A stretch of DNA of 64,000 nt from Clavelina lepadiformis (Eukaryota > Chordata > Ascidiacea > Aplousobranchia > Clavelinidae). Positions 24,926 to 37,507 of the stretch are shown in pieces. The position numbers and the translations under genes were made by a program. How positions within the stretch are numbered: the stretch's first letter is position 1; every line of letters begins with the position of its first letter. The notes under the pieces were generated by a model, which worked only from the letters and a program-made list of their open reading frames with translations, ran no database searches and was not told where the DNA came from. Location: assembly GCF_947623445.1 (NCBI RefSeq), contig NC_135244.1:15748860-15812859 (forward strand), written 5' to 3'.

Positions 24926-27900
24926 ATGAAAGCTTGGGGTTTACCCGTCAAAGGATACTGGACGAAATTACGCACAATAAATATTGCTTTATTTTTGGGA
25001 ATATTCTTTTTCATGTTTATTTTTTTGTGCATTTTAAATGCAATTACGGAAACAAATTACGTTTTCCTTTATTCTGGAAACTATTTTGCAATTCAACCTT
25101 TTCTAAATCCGAAAGATACAATCCAAAACAAAACGATCGCCTCACCAAAACTCAAAGAAGTAGATGAAGAAGTATTTCCAGGAAGAACGGATGAAACAAC
25201 ACATTTTCTCATAAATTATACGAAAACCATCTCCCTAAAAGTTTCCGATAACGCAAGAAGCAATATCTTTGCTGGATTAAGGTCAACTAAAGTTACTTCC
25301 AACAGAAAAATAAGGAGGAAATGTTTGTTATGGGAGCAACCGTTGTATCAAGTATCAAACTTACCTACGCAGATTAAGTTAAATGCTGAAAAATTTCTTT
25401 ATCCCGGATTAATTTGGGGACCAAATAATCAGATTGTAGGTTTCTGGCAATCTATTTATGTCGCCATTCGTCTGAACAGGTAAATATATTTTTCTATACT
25501 TTCTGCAAGTATAGAATAAACAACACGTGGTCAGCATGTTATTTTAAAGTTAGATGGAAACATGTAAAAGAACAGCTGGTATCTTCAAATAATGTGATTA
25601 GCTGAAGGTGGAGATGCGAATATTTTCAGTTTTTTAAAGCAAAACCATAAAAAACAGTGACGTTTAAAAGACTAAAAGTATGTTTTTGTATGCACAAAGT
25701 ACAGCAAATCTATGATTAATGAAAGGCATTTGTAAACGAAAAACTGAAGTGAAATTCAAGTAAAATTCTAACCCTATAAAGTGTGATTAAACATTCTGAC
25801 GTAAGATTTACTGTTCTTGTTTTCAAGGACTTTAGTTGTACCAAGATTTTTTACACACTACACGACGGACAAAAAGGAAAGTGCAATACCAGCATATCAG
25901 AGAATTGACGTAAATCGCCTGTGTTCATTCATATCTTGCATTACAATTGAGAAATTCCATAAAGCGTGTAATGGATCCATGAATGTCGTTTTACAGGTTA
26001 GTTTAGTGATAGGTATGTTTCTTTTGCCTATTTTTTTTGCAATTTTTAGTGTAAAGAGTCCAAGGTATAATCGTATAGCTTATTATGCTCTTCTCAAATA
26101 ATACCAGACATATAAAGTCGACTTGCCGGAAACTTTGCATAGTTAAAAATACTTTACGATCATATTAATACTTCACTGCAAATGTGTTGGCCACAGTTGT
26201 CATGATGCGCTGCCTGCATATATAGTTAAACTATAGTAATTCGTCAATCAATATATAAAAGGAGTTAAAAATAATCGAGATAATGATTAAACGTCTCCTT
26301 CTTGTGAGTATGGTACTACTATACCATGCAGTACAACGTTTAGGTAACTTTTTAAGCCTGATCCATAACAACATTCACATTAGTATTAGGATTGTTCACA
26401 TTAGTGGGATTCAGCCGGTTCTTGGAATTTTAATGACCTCCGCGAACCTGTTGTTAACAAGCGTATGTATAGGCCTATGTGTACGTCGGCCCCGGACTAA
26501 TATGGCATGCTGCTAGTAAGAGAACCGGATGTTAAAATAATTGAATCCCACCACTGCATGGTTGTTCATATTTAGATCGTGTTTGAAAAGTTCAAGTTAA
26601 ATTAACTAATCGCATTCTGAATCTTCCGAACATTTTCTTATCACATTTTCTTTTTTTACAACATTTTCTTATCACCTTGCGTTTTTGCGTTCATCCTATA
26701 GTGTATAAAAAAATTGTCAGTATATTATTATGAAAGCAGTAAATTGGGCTTCAGAACTGTACATTTGTAATCAACAAAATCCAATATATACTGACTGTAA
26801 AGTGTATAATTCTATTTTATTTTATTTTTTTGAAGTACGGTATAACCAAGTATGACAGATGATTTTAAAAGTTTTTTTTTAGTGAAAACTTTGGGGCTCA
26901 TGAGCGGGGTCAGATAATCACAATTTTCAAACAGTTTTTTTGCCATTTTAGTTTTGGTTGATATGGAATGAGATTATTTAACTTGAACTTTTTAAACATA
27001 ACCAATTAAATATGAACAACCCTAATGTATATATACGATAAAATTAATTTGAAATAACTTTAGTGAAAACAATTCAAGAGGTGCGTATTCAGTTCCCGAT
27101 ATTTGTAGACCTCTTTTGCCCACCAAGCCAGACACTGAAGCACATATTATATTAGTGGCCGAACACGTAAAAGTGCATGCATGTGAAGCTCGTGAAGATT
27201 TCATATAGCAAGATCTTCTTTTGTTTAGTCCTGCCTGGCTTCAACATATAGCTTAATTACGTTTTATTGCCTCCGTGTAGGCGATAAGTTATATGAAATT
27301 GCATAAACGTGGGTGACGATTTAACGTGGGCCTATACGTGTGATAAATAATTATTTGGTACAACCTGTTAATAGCAAAGGTTGACCCCTTCGCTTATAGC
27401 TCATAGATGCAGCTTAATTGATTGCGTAAATGCGGTTTTATGTGTGTACTTGTGGTAGCAAAGAAGCCTGATAATGTACTTATATAATGTATAGGCCATG
27501 ACGTCAACAACAGCTGATATCCGGAGATTTGAAAAGCACACACAGATGAATATCTTCAAAATCAAAGGAAAAAGTGTGTCGGGATTTTTCGGTGCAACCA
27601 AGCTGAGGTTATCAGGAAAAGAAAACGCGATAGCCAATGTACCGGCCTTTCCAAGTGAAAATTACAAACTAACATATGAACCTTGGTTATTACCAAGTCA
27701 AGATGCCATCAGAGCGGCTTATAACACCACAGCACCTTGTGCTCTATATGCAAATCCATTTTACACAATATCGTTGAAATTAAAGGACAAAATTGCTTTT
27801 CCATTGAATATCATTGGTTCCAGAATTGAAGAAATCAAGGATAATGCCATTTTTTCAGCTATCGTTGATTCTGTCCGACGTCCTAAATGTATCACTGAAG

Positions 27901-28481
27901 CAGCAGAAGCATACATTGATGCTAATATAGGTACTGATGAGTTTGTCACGGTACATTGGAGGTATAATAAGGAGGATTGGCTCCGCACATGTCATTTGGA
28001 AAAGAAACGTAACACCTGTGAAATCCTAAAAAACATTACCGCAGAAGACATCGCTAATGCAATTGTTAACAATCTGCCTTTGATGAAAAACTCGAATCGT
28101 TCTAAGACCATATTCGTTTATATCGCCACGCCTCCGACTTTGAATGGATTTAAGTTGGAAATTCTAAATCATTTGGAAAACATTACCCGGCAGATTGTAA
28201 GGAGAGTGCCAACAGATCTCAACTCTTATTTAAATGAGAGTGGAGTTGAAAAATGTTGGAAAGATACACATTGGGTAAGTTCAAGCGAAATACTTTCGCT
28301 TGCTGAAATGGAAATCATGAGGAACAGTAACTACTTTTTCCATTCGGTTGGCTCGACTTGGTCGAGTAACATTCGACCGTTACGATGGAAGTGGACAGAT
28401 GGGAAAATAGAAAGAAAGTTTGAAGCTTCAATTTTGGGCTTAGCTAAAACTATAATGACGAAGAGAATCAATGGCATTTGA
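24926..28481 (+). CDS. O-fucosyltransferase-like type II membrane protein, copy C
   Basis: Exons 24926-25479, 25828-25996 and 27495-28481, phases 2 and 0, giving 569 residues plus stop. The chosen ATG starts MKAWGLPVKG just ahead of a hydrophobic anchor at residues about 18-38; an upstream in-frame ATG at 24854 gives a cysteine-rich leader with no counterpart in A or B. A long, poorly conserved stem follows, then CLWEQPLYQVSNLP, GPNNQIVGFWQS, the exon junction NR/TLVVPRF, and in exon 3 VHWRYNKEDW and STWSSNIRPLRW. Exon 2 is one codon longer than in A and B (KKESAIPAYQ). It is the cleanest copy and the best reference for the family. Predicted Golgi/ER fucosyltransferase with unknown acceptor. 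Confidence 0.74.
26402..26556. mobile_element. Short hAT-type element in intron 2 of gene C
   Basis: Starts (T)AGTGGGATTCAGCCGG and ends TTGAATCCCACCACTG, the same termini as the 549-bp element at 52736-53284, and shares internal stretches such as 'ggcctatgtgta' and 'atggcatgctgctagt'. About 155 bp, so internally deleted relative to that copy. I could not find a convincing target duplication. Confidence 0.75.
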
Positions 28482-28719
28482 TAAGTGACCGATCAATTAG
28501 TATAGCACAGGGCAAATATTGTAAATGCATCGTTTGTATAGCTGGGTATCTACTGTATATGCATGAGCTAATTTACTGTCTTGAACTCACTATGGCGATT
28601 GTAATAGTAAATTGTAATAATTTAGATAATTGGCGTTTTAGTAAGCAAATTGTGTGTTCTCTGACTAGGAAAAATGTGCCATTTAAAATATGCACGTTTT
28701 GTGTTACGTTGCCATAAAC
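28482..28719. other. Gene C downstream flank
   Basis: Short non-coding flank. An AATAAA occurs only further down (about 28989), beyond the adjacent mobile element. Confidence 0.4.
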
Positions 28720-28905
28720 CAGGGGTCATCAAACTACGGCTTGTGGGCCAGATCCGGCCCGGAAGATTAATTTGTCGGGTCGGTCTCACTGAATCACAAA
28801 TAAGCTTATTGTATGGTAGCCTATTGAACAAAGTGGGAATTTCGCAAGCGATCGTCAGTTTTCATGATTATCTGGCCCTTTGTGAAAAAAGTTTGGTGAC
28901 GCCTG
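28720..28905. mobile_element. hAT-type non-autonomous element (186 bp)
   Basis: Ends are CAGGGGTCATCAAACT and its near-inverse AGTTTGGTGACGCCTG. Flanking 8-bp duplication ccataaac (28712-28719) / ctataaac (28906-28913), one mismatch. Internal 'gggccagatccggcccgg' is typical GC-rich subterminal sequence of this group. No coding capacity. Confidence 0.85.
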
Positions 28906-28913
28906 CTATAAAC

Positions 28914-31757
28914 TATGACACGTGGACTATCTGTGTGGTAGAGTAACCTTCTTTTCATGTGCTGTAGTACAATTAGAGTGTTACGAGAATAAACGTGTTC
29001 TTGTTGACAATATCTCTGTAATGTAAAGTGTTGTCAGGTTGTTAGTGATTACAAAGGAAATATTCTTTGACGCGTCAATATGTGATCGATTTTTACAACT
29101 GGTGGCCTCAGCTGATTTGCTTTCGGAAAAGCAATAAAATTGGAATTGCTTTTAGTTTAAGCGTACTCTTATGAAAATCTCTCTCTAAAAAGTGTGTTTG
29201 TAAACATAGTACATGATAGTTTCTTCTGATGTAAATTACTTTATATTTTTGGAACATAAGAATTCGAACTTCAAAATCGCTACATCACAATGAAATAAGT
29301 TTGTTTTGTCATATGTTGTTTTACTTTAAGGTGTAGGTTATTTTTGATCGTGTTCATTTAACTGCTTATCGATTTACAATTACAAGTCTACATCAATCTA
29401 TTTACTGTAATTGCATAAAATGATGAGCTTCTAAGCTGAAAATAATATTAAGCATTTAGTCTGGTACATATGCATTTAAGACGTGAAAGTCTCTGGTTGA
29501 CACCGCACTGCCAAGTATCTCGTAAATAAATTACGATGCGTATAGGTAATGGTTTTAGGAGAAAGTTCCAATCAATGAGTTTGAGCTATATTATTAATGC
29601 AAAGAAATTATCAAATTCCTGTCGATGTAAAATCATTCTACGGTAACTTATTATAAGGTACCTGTACCAAATAAGGCCCACCTAACACTTTTTTGAAAAT
29701 AACTCAAGAACCACAAATGAGAATAGACTGAAAAATCGTATTCTATTAGTGAGGGTATATGACTACAACATATTAAAACCAGAATACCTGACAACCCCCC
29801 TTATTAGGGCCTTATTAGGCACATGTACCTTACGATGGCTGATGGCATTACATAGGTTGATGACAACAGACAATTCCAAATTTCCAACCAACGACAAGTA
29901 TTTTTGCTGGAGAAAGCCATTGCAGCTTGTGGCGGTTGATCTTAGTTAAAATAAAGTAAAACCAAATAACATCGACTTAAATTAGTCCTATGGCCTTTCT
30001 AAGATGCAAATGCGCTTTTCCGGTTCACCCTCTCTCTTCTATTTGAAGGATCGCGGAGGCAAGTGGGCAAATCTGAAATGCGACGACGTTTTTCGCCATA
30101 TTTTCCAGTTCAGTTGGAGAAATAACCAATTGCTATCAGGGCATGTCGGTGGTGCGGTTGTGCCACTTGATATGTGAACAATTCGTTGGTGTTTTACTGG
30201 TCAGATATGGCAAGCATGGCTTATTTTGCAATTTTTTCCAGAAGCATTCTGGTAATTTGGCCCTGTTCCCAGAACTGGGGAAACGCTCTTACAAAATGAG
30301 TGCCGATCGTCAATAAAAAAAAAACAGCATCGCTCGTTCTTTCGCTTTTCCATAAAAACGAAGCGCGCTTGTGCCATGTCAGCTCGATAGAAACTCACCT
30401 AGCTGGACCGGGAAACGCATAGTAGTTCGACGTTTATATATAAGTTATAGTACTTATTGGCGGATGTCAGTGTTAACACGCTTGATTTAAAAACATTGCA
30501 CCAAAAACTTTATAGTGTTAAAAATCACATTTTCAAATCACTCGTTTGTTAATTAATTATCTAGGATCCTTCGACATTTTGATGAGAATTGGAGCAAAAA
30601 CTGATTTATAAATTAAGAGCCTGGCAACCTCCGTAAGTTTTGCTTGCGCTTTGTGAACACCACGATCCCTAGTTCTACGTTTCACCTTTTATCATTCGTT
30701 AATTTCACTGCCAGGTATGCTTGACGTCTTCTCAGGCTTATGGGTTTCTCCGCCCACTTGCGGTGATCACTGAGTCGAATTGTCTGGGAGGTGTATTACC
30801 TGCCTTTTGCCTTATTGCTTTCATTGCGCTTATTTTTTGCCAAGATTCATAGTGAAATGCTCTAAACCGTTTAAGTGCATTCTATGAGCTCAGATTTAGA
30901 AGCCCGGTGCGTCAAGTCATCCGCACATAACAGATTTTTAACTTAATTGTTTCCCGCCAAGATGGGTTATTTGCCAAAGCTGTATGCCTGGCGAATGGCC
31001 ATTCATTGTATGTAAACAATGGCCAACAAGTGACATCATACACCCTGGCGCAGCATAACACTCGCAGTAAACGGTTTTTTATTTCATTGATTTTGGATTT
31101 GCATTTAACCTATAACTAATAGCCACTAACAAACCGTGTAGAGCAGTGTGCAATAGAAACAACGTGCATTGTTAGCTCCTTAACATCCAAATTTACTGAC
31201 GCCATCCAGCCAAGTTTTCTGACATTTTACAAGAACCTTTCTAATTGCCGGTATAGCTAACGTGACACCCAAACATTTCAGCTGAAGAGAGCAGTTACTG
31301 CGAGTAACGTGTTTCGCTCTTGTGACCCAACCAAATTTCAAGGAATAAACAAAAAATAAATAGACTACGAAAATGAATAGACTGTTACGTTAACAAGCTC
31401 TGACGTTTTTACACCTCAAGCTCTGAAGTTTAAATATAATTCAAACAATTATATAAACGCTCCAAACCACATCAATACAAAATATCGTGACTACACCAAA
31501 ATAGTGAATACCGACGGCTGACCAAAAGATGACCATCAACTGAAGACTGTGCACTTGTCTAAGGTAGTTGAAGTGCGCTTAAGCTAAATCAAAATAGTAT
31601 TGGACATATATATGTGCTTGGAAGACTACCCAGCCAGCTGGTGCTTTATTACGAAGACCCACGGCCGAAGGCGAAATCTGAATTGATAATTATCTAAACT
31701 TCGCCAAGTTAGGTATCGGACTGGAGTGTTCATAATGCAATGACAGTTCCCGAAACA
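28914..31757. other. Intergenic between gene C and NOP14
   Basis: Apart from the small element at 29656-29830 no gene, RNA or repeat pair was recognised. A possible polyadenylation signal for NOP14 (TTTATT on the + strand, AATAAA on the minus) lies near 31645. Confidence 0.5.
29656..29830. mobile_element. Small TA-flanked inverted-repeat element (175 bp)
   Basis: The left end AGGTACCTGTACCAAATAAG is inverted at the right as CTTATTAGGCACATGTACCT, about 20-24 bp with few mismatches, and TA dinucleotides flank both sides (29654-29655 and 29831-29832). TA flanks fit a Tc1/mariner-type target site, but no transposase is present, so the superfamily is a guess. Confidence 0.6.
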
Positions 31758-34700
31758 CTACAAGTCCAGTTTGTATTTCTTCCTCTGAATCTCTTTAACT
31801 TCTCCTTCTTGGTTTGAAAGCAGCCCATAGAGTCTCTTTACCTTGGCAGCTCTCTCTTCGTCCCTACAAATAAAAAGAAGTAAAACCACTGACTTGACAG
31901 TCCGTAAAAAGGTTGGTAGAAATATTTTCGGCAGCATCAGAGTGACAGAAAAGTTTGAAGGAGGATAAATGACAAGGAATGAAAAGCAACAAACATACAT
32001 TTCTGTTTGCTCTTTCTGTTGTTGTCGAGATATAAACTTCGAGTCTTTTCTTATTTCTCTCATTGCGCCCTTCATCTCTCGACGACGTTTGTGAAGCAAA
32101 CGTTCCCGCTCTCGTTTTGAAGCGTTCAGTTTCCTGGAACGTTTCTGAAACGGTTCACCTCTGAAATGAGAAGTATTGGCCTTACACATTATTACAATAT
32201 TAAAACATATACTGTAGAAATCACACACTGCAAAGCTTGTATTATCTGTATACCACAAACGTGAGAAATGCAGCGACGAAAAAGACTAGTTATTGTTATA
32301 TTATAAGTTAATGAGAATATGAATCTACGGGACGAATATCGTATTAACTTATCGAAGGTAATCATGGGAGTTCTAATTGTAGCTTATGTTTAGAGCTAAG
32401 CATGAAAATCAAAATGTCCTTACACTGTATCTTCAACTTTGGGGTCGTATAATCTCAGCGCTTTCGGTTTTGCTTTGCCGAAAGTAAGAGGTTCTCTTGG
32501 TCGTCCGCAGCACAAGTTGATCGTCTCCAGTAAGGACGACGCGTGTTGCTGTAAACAGCAGTCGTTGCTCTTGATAAACAGTGAGCAGACGCGGCTCAAA
32601 GAGAAAAAGATTTCATCATAGGCAGGGACTTCCGAGTAAAGATTTGCGAATTTATCCGAAAGTCGAAAGGCAGTTCGAATCAGTTGACACCTACATAAGT
32701 TTAGGATGGGATGAAATGGTGTTTTTTCAATGGGGAGGGGGGGTTTAAACTGTTAGGGTGCTACCACAATGTTCCCTCTAAGCTGCGCGCGTGCGCAAAT
32801 GCGCACTGCTGCCACGGTCTCTGCACACAGAAAATCTGTGCTGCGCACAAGAAAAACAATCTAACCTGAATTAAAAATAAAATAAACGCATAATAATGGC
32901 CACAGAGCGTACGTCTGATGTTGCTCACAGTGGTCCAAGGGACCGCTCAGGGAGTAAGTGTGCTTGCTCAGACTGGTGAAAAATTAGAGGGAACATTGGT
33001 GCTACCACCTTTCTTCGTCGGTCGCTTCTTCGTCAGTATAATCCTGGCTAAGAAGTTTGGTAAGGTTAGGTTTGTCAGTAACATCGCTTTGCGTAGGATC
33101 TTTACACACCAAAAGACTACAGTTCTTTCTGTTACGACGAATCATGGCAACTTCGGGGATTTCTAGAAAAAAGGCTCATTTAGTGGACAACATTTCTGAT
33201 ATTTTACGAATAGATTCAAAACTTGTGAAATCAGCTACTCTTTATGGAGTTTATGTGCTCACCTGGTTGGGTTGTTTCACCAGTTCTAATTGCCATACTG
33301 ATCACGGTGGCAAGAAAATTCAAACATTCAGGAACCAATCGCTTTGAAAAACAAACATATTCGTATACCAGAGTACAAACAAACAAGCCACGGGCGACGT
33401 CCCTGTGACGAAATGTTTTGGAATTTAAACAATAATCATTTATAGAAAACTGAGAAAAAGCCTATATTTACTTTAAACTGAGCACACGACAGTTGTTTAA
33501 TATATTGCACATAAATCCAAGTGTAGGCGTGACAACGTTGTGGCGAAAATCGCTTGTTGAAAAAAGCAGTTTAATCAACTTGAACTGAATCATCTGCAAA
33601 AGAACGAACACAGTAAAAACACAAGCTCCTAGAAAATGACCAACAAAAAACCTTATATTCAAACTTACTGTTTCCAGAGATGGCCACTGGGTAGATTTTT
33701 CTGCTTTAAAAAGTTTGTAATGCAGGCTTTTAAGGCGTTCGCTAACACATTGCGCACAACTCTCTGTGTTCATTTCGCAGAGTTCATAAAGGTGGCTGCA
33801 GAAAATATGTCATGTGTTAACTTAGGATTAGCAAAGACTCAGCACAATGGACAGCATTTAGTCAGCGTGCTATGAAAGTCTAACTCCAATACCTTGTCAG
33901 TATAGAAATTGTGTTCAGTTCGGGGACATGCTTCTGTGCTGCTATGCAGCAGTGTTCCCAAATGTAGGTGAAAAGTTCAATCATTTTTGCTTTATTTCCT
34001 TTCCCTAGGCCAGGAGAAAATTCTTTACGCAGTTTTGCAACAACCTTAGATGGACAAACTCCCGGCGACAACAGTGACACAAATTCAGAATATGAAGATG
34101 GAACTTCGCAGAAAATGACACAAATCAGTCTTCATGAGATTTAAATTACAACATTGTTTACTAGACAGGATATAGTAATACTTTATGTTTCTGATACATG
34201 CATTAAATTTTGATTCAATTTTTCTTACATTTTGATTTGGAAGGAGTGGTGGTCTTTACTGGATTTTCAACGGTTACTTCTATTTTCTCAACAAATTCCT
34301 CTTCTAAACTTTCGACATCAACATCATCTTCGTTGCCAGAATCAATGTCAGAGTAACTGTCACTTCCATCTTCAGGTTCATCTGCATCCACTGAAATTCC
34401 ATCTTCACCAATGCCTTGATCACCGAGATCTGACCCCTCTTCAGGAAGGACAAGATCATCAACATCTTCGTCACTGTGAGTTTTACTTTCATCTTCATCA
34501 GCTTTATCTTCCTGGGAACACAATTATGTTCAACGTTACTGTTCGTACATAAGCGACTTATTAACAGTATAATGACCGGGTTCTACAAATTTCAGGACAA
34601 AAGTGTAAACATTTCAACTCACATCGTCCGTATCTTCTTCATCCTGAGGCAGAAATGAAAGCGGTTCAACTTCAACTTCTTCTTTATCAAATGAAAAACT

Positions 34701-36983
34701 TCAACACATTTAGAGATTGCTTTATAATCTGGTTAACGCCTGAATACTATTACCTTCTTGCAGTTATCTTACTTCACCAACACATTGGTTTGGAAATTAA
34801 GTAGAACACAAAAACAAGACGAATTCATTTTTTAAGTTTTAACAAACAGAAACCACATCCATACTCATCATCAAGAGCATCAGCAGATTGATGTTTTGGC
34901 TTTCTTTCGCCCTCTTCTTGATCCATGAGCATTCTTAATCGTCGTTCCTCTTCCAGTTTTCTCATTTTGGCTTCCCTTTCAGCAGTTAACTCTTCGTCTG
35001 TTTTACTTCTGTGTAAGCCGAAAGATATATCATTAATTAATCAACTAAAAATTATTTGTAACATTTTCCGATTATGTCAGCATTCAATCACAACCTTTCT
35101 GTAGGAGCAGCTTTTCTTTCAAACAACATTTGCTTCACAAAGATGTCATAATCATCCGGCTTTGACTTTTCTCTAGCTTCTTCCTTGTCTGTAATGTTAA
35201 ACTAAGTGTTTAAGATGAATTACTGTTTATAAAACAAAATCAAAAAGATGCTTTACACTTCTTGCTCTAATAAAACCAGTGGTACCATATGAAGTTCGCA
35301 CAGCTGGCTTGATGAGTTTTTGGAAATCCTCCCACGCATCATCCAGCTTGTCCCTTAATTCTTCTGATTTTTCTTTTGTGGCTTGTTTCTCAAACTGCAA
35401 AAATTGACCACATATCTAAACATCACTGATCTTGAAAAGTCATATTTTAGAGTAAGGTTGATTCATTTACCTTTGCTTTCTTTGATTTTGCGATAATTTC
35501 TTCAATAACGTCTTTTCTTGATTTAATTCCATCTTCTACAGGGTCATCTACTTTCTTTTTAAATATACCGCCACCAAAGTGGGCATGTTCAACATACTCC
35601 CCTTTGAGTAAAAGTATAAAGTTTGTAAATGTTTAGAGTATATAATAATGAATTTTTAGACAATCAAGAAAAAAGCATTTTATCACAAAACAAAACCCAG
35701 TACTAGTAAAAATTCACATAGTTTGAAGCATTCCTTCCTCTCAATAGAAAATACTTATCTATGTCTCTCAGTTGAGCGATGTTACCCAAGCCACCAAGTA
35801 AAAATAAAACGCTTTATAAAAATGCCAAACCTGACATTGTTCCACCAGCCTCATCTCCATCACTGTCCATGAAATCATCAAACCGGTTGATCTTTGATAA
35901 AGATTGTCCAAGATGCGTTAACTCTTCATCATCATTAAGGCTACCGTACACAAAAGGCATCATATTGTACTAATGCCATATCTTGCACCCTATTAACTAA
36001 GAAGCTATAATAAAATGCCGTAGCCAATTCATGACTTTGCATCTATCAATTCTCAATTACATATTGCTGGTGCGGAGTATATTAGTGTGTAAATTTGAAT
36101 CTGATCTCATCATATGAAATCTTTCAAACTAAATACCGTATCCACTCAAACGAAAGACGCACCTTTTATTTTTTGCTTAAATCATTTCGTACACTTGTCA
36201 CTATCTAATCAAGTAAATTTGTTATGTATATAATTTTGAAATTGCTCAACATTTCAGTATCATTTAAAGTTTATGATAACACTCTTTTATGACTCAAAGT
36301 ATGGTATTCAATGCTAATTACATTCTCAAGAAATTAATGCAACGACAAGATAGAACTCCATCAGCATTTGGTAAGTCAACTTACTTAAATTGTGACATTT
36401 TTTCGTGTTTCTTTTTCCTCTCAAGTGAAAACCTTTGCAGCATTTTTTCTTCCAAAGAAATTTGGGCATCACTTGCACCAAACCTTTCATCTTTGATGTT
36501 GTTTGCTTTGTTGCGGTACTTGTACTCTTGCAATAGAGTCTCTTTCCTCTAAAATTACAAAAGCTGACTGTTAAACAAGTAACCACGTGCCACCAAATAG
36601 TTTGAAAGTTCCAAACTCATTGAATTGGTTATTGGAACTATTAAAAAGGAAGAATGGCTGGAAACTAAACACAAAATGACAAATTAACATCAAAAATTCA
36701 AGTTTACTAGGTAGAAAAAATAAAACATTTAAAGAAAAAAACAGATAACAATATCATGTTTGTATTTTATGAATTTAAGTACCTTTTTATTTGCTTTTGA
36801 ACGTGACACACCAGGTAATCCAAGATCATGCTTTACCTTCCTTCCAATTATGTTATGCTTTTGTTTGTTTACTTTGATTTCAAAAGGATTATTTTTTACT
36901 TTGTCCAATCCAAAGGCAGAATTTGCATTTGATTTAGACTTGCGTACTTTATCAGATAATCCTTTCTTTTTATTTTTTGCCAT
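31758..36983 (-). CDS. NOP14: NOP14, nucleolar protein of small ribosomal subunit assembly (17 exons, complete)
   Basis: Exons in transcript order: 36983-36783, 36548-36385, 35940-35831, 35601-35471, 35394-35257, 35201-35095, 35008-34865, 34698-34623, 34511-34229, 34103-33893, 33795-33669, 33593-33472, 33402-33263, 33162-33009, 32690-32424, 32160-31999, 31863-31758. They sum to 2643 bp, 880 residues plus stop (human is about 857), and every junction keeps phase with GT-AG sites. The N-terminus has NPFEIKVNKQKHNIIGRK and HDLGLPGVSRSKA; the middle has RFGASDAQISLEEKM and AHFGGG; exon 9 is a long Asp/Glu tract; then GNKAKMIELF and LFSTSDFRHNVVTPTL; the C-terminus has MKGAMREIRKDSKF. All are NOP14 family blocks in order. 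NOP14 works in the SSU processome in the nucleolus for 18S rRNA maturation. Confidence 0.95.
32767..32998. mobile_element. hAT-type element in NOP14 intron 14 (232 bp)
   Basis: Termini CAATGTTCCCTCTAA and TTAGAGGGAACATTG are perfect inverses. Direct flanks gtgctacca occur at 32758-32766 and 32999-33007; the exact 8- or 9-bp size is ambiguous by one base. The interior is rich in 'tgcgcac'. The right-hand target duplication overlaps the splice donor of NOP14 exon 14 (GTGGTA, 33008-33003 on the minus strand). Confidence 0.9.
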
Positions 36984-37507
36984 ATTGCTAACAAACAAAG
37001 CTTATCTACTGTAGACACCAGAAGATAATAAAAACAGCCAAGAATTTTAATACATAACAATATAATGCAAGACTAACATGCAGTGTCGTATTCACAAACT
37101 CTTACTCAAGATTGTGAAGTTTTAATTTCATTGCTACTATTGTATAAAATTGTCTAAATTTTTGCCATATGCTGTTATATGCATGATAACGCTGTGATTT
37201 CGGATTGGAAACATCTGATATTGTACTTTAGAAGTTATTTACAATTAGATTTAGTCTGGTGCACTTTATACACCAAAGATATAAGTTGTGTAAATATATA
37301 TCCAGAAAATAGTTGCCTGGTGGTAACTTTTGCTTCGATGAGGTCACCATATTTCAAAGTGAACTTCCTTCACAACTACGATAAATAAATAATTGAACAA
37401 AGCTTTCACAAAATGATTTGCAATCGTATTTTTAACGAAAAAAAAATAGATGAAAAACTTTGGTGTGGAGACAAGCATTGAAGTCTCAATAAGTTGTTTA
37501 TTCATTA
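36984..37507. other. NOP14 upstream flank
   Basis: About 520 bp between the NOP14 start codon and a transposon end. It should contain the NOP14 promoter, but no specific motif was recognised. Confidence 0.4.

Noticed and set aside
32340-32621. + strand open frame reading SAFGFALPKVRGSLGRPQ
   Set aside because: It is antisense to NOP14 exon 15, whose frame and splice sites fit the whole gene.
34232-34552. + strand open frame rich in His, Gln and Leu
   Set aside because: Antisense to the acidic exon 9 of NOP14; the composition is a mirror of GAT/GAA codons.
36131-36180. 'ccgtatccactcaaacgaaagacgc' in NOP14 intron 2, resembling a known type of transposon terminus
   Set aside because: No inverted partner or target duplication was found in the intron.
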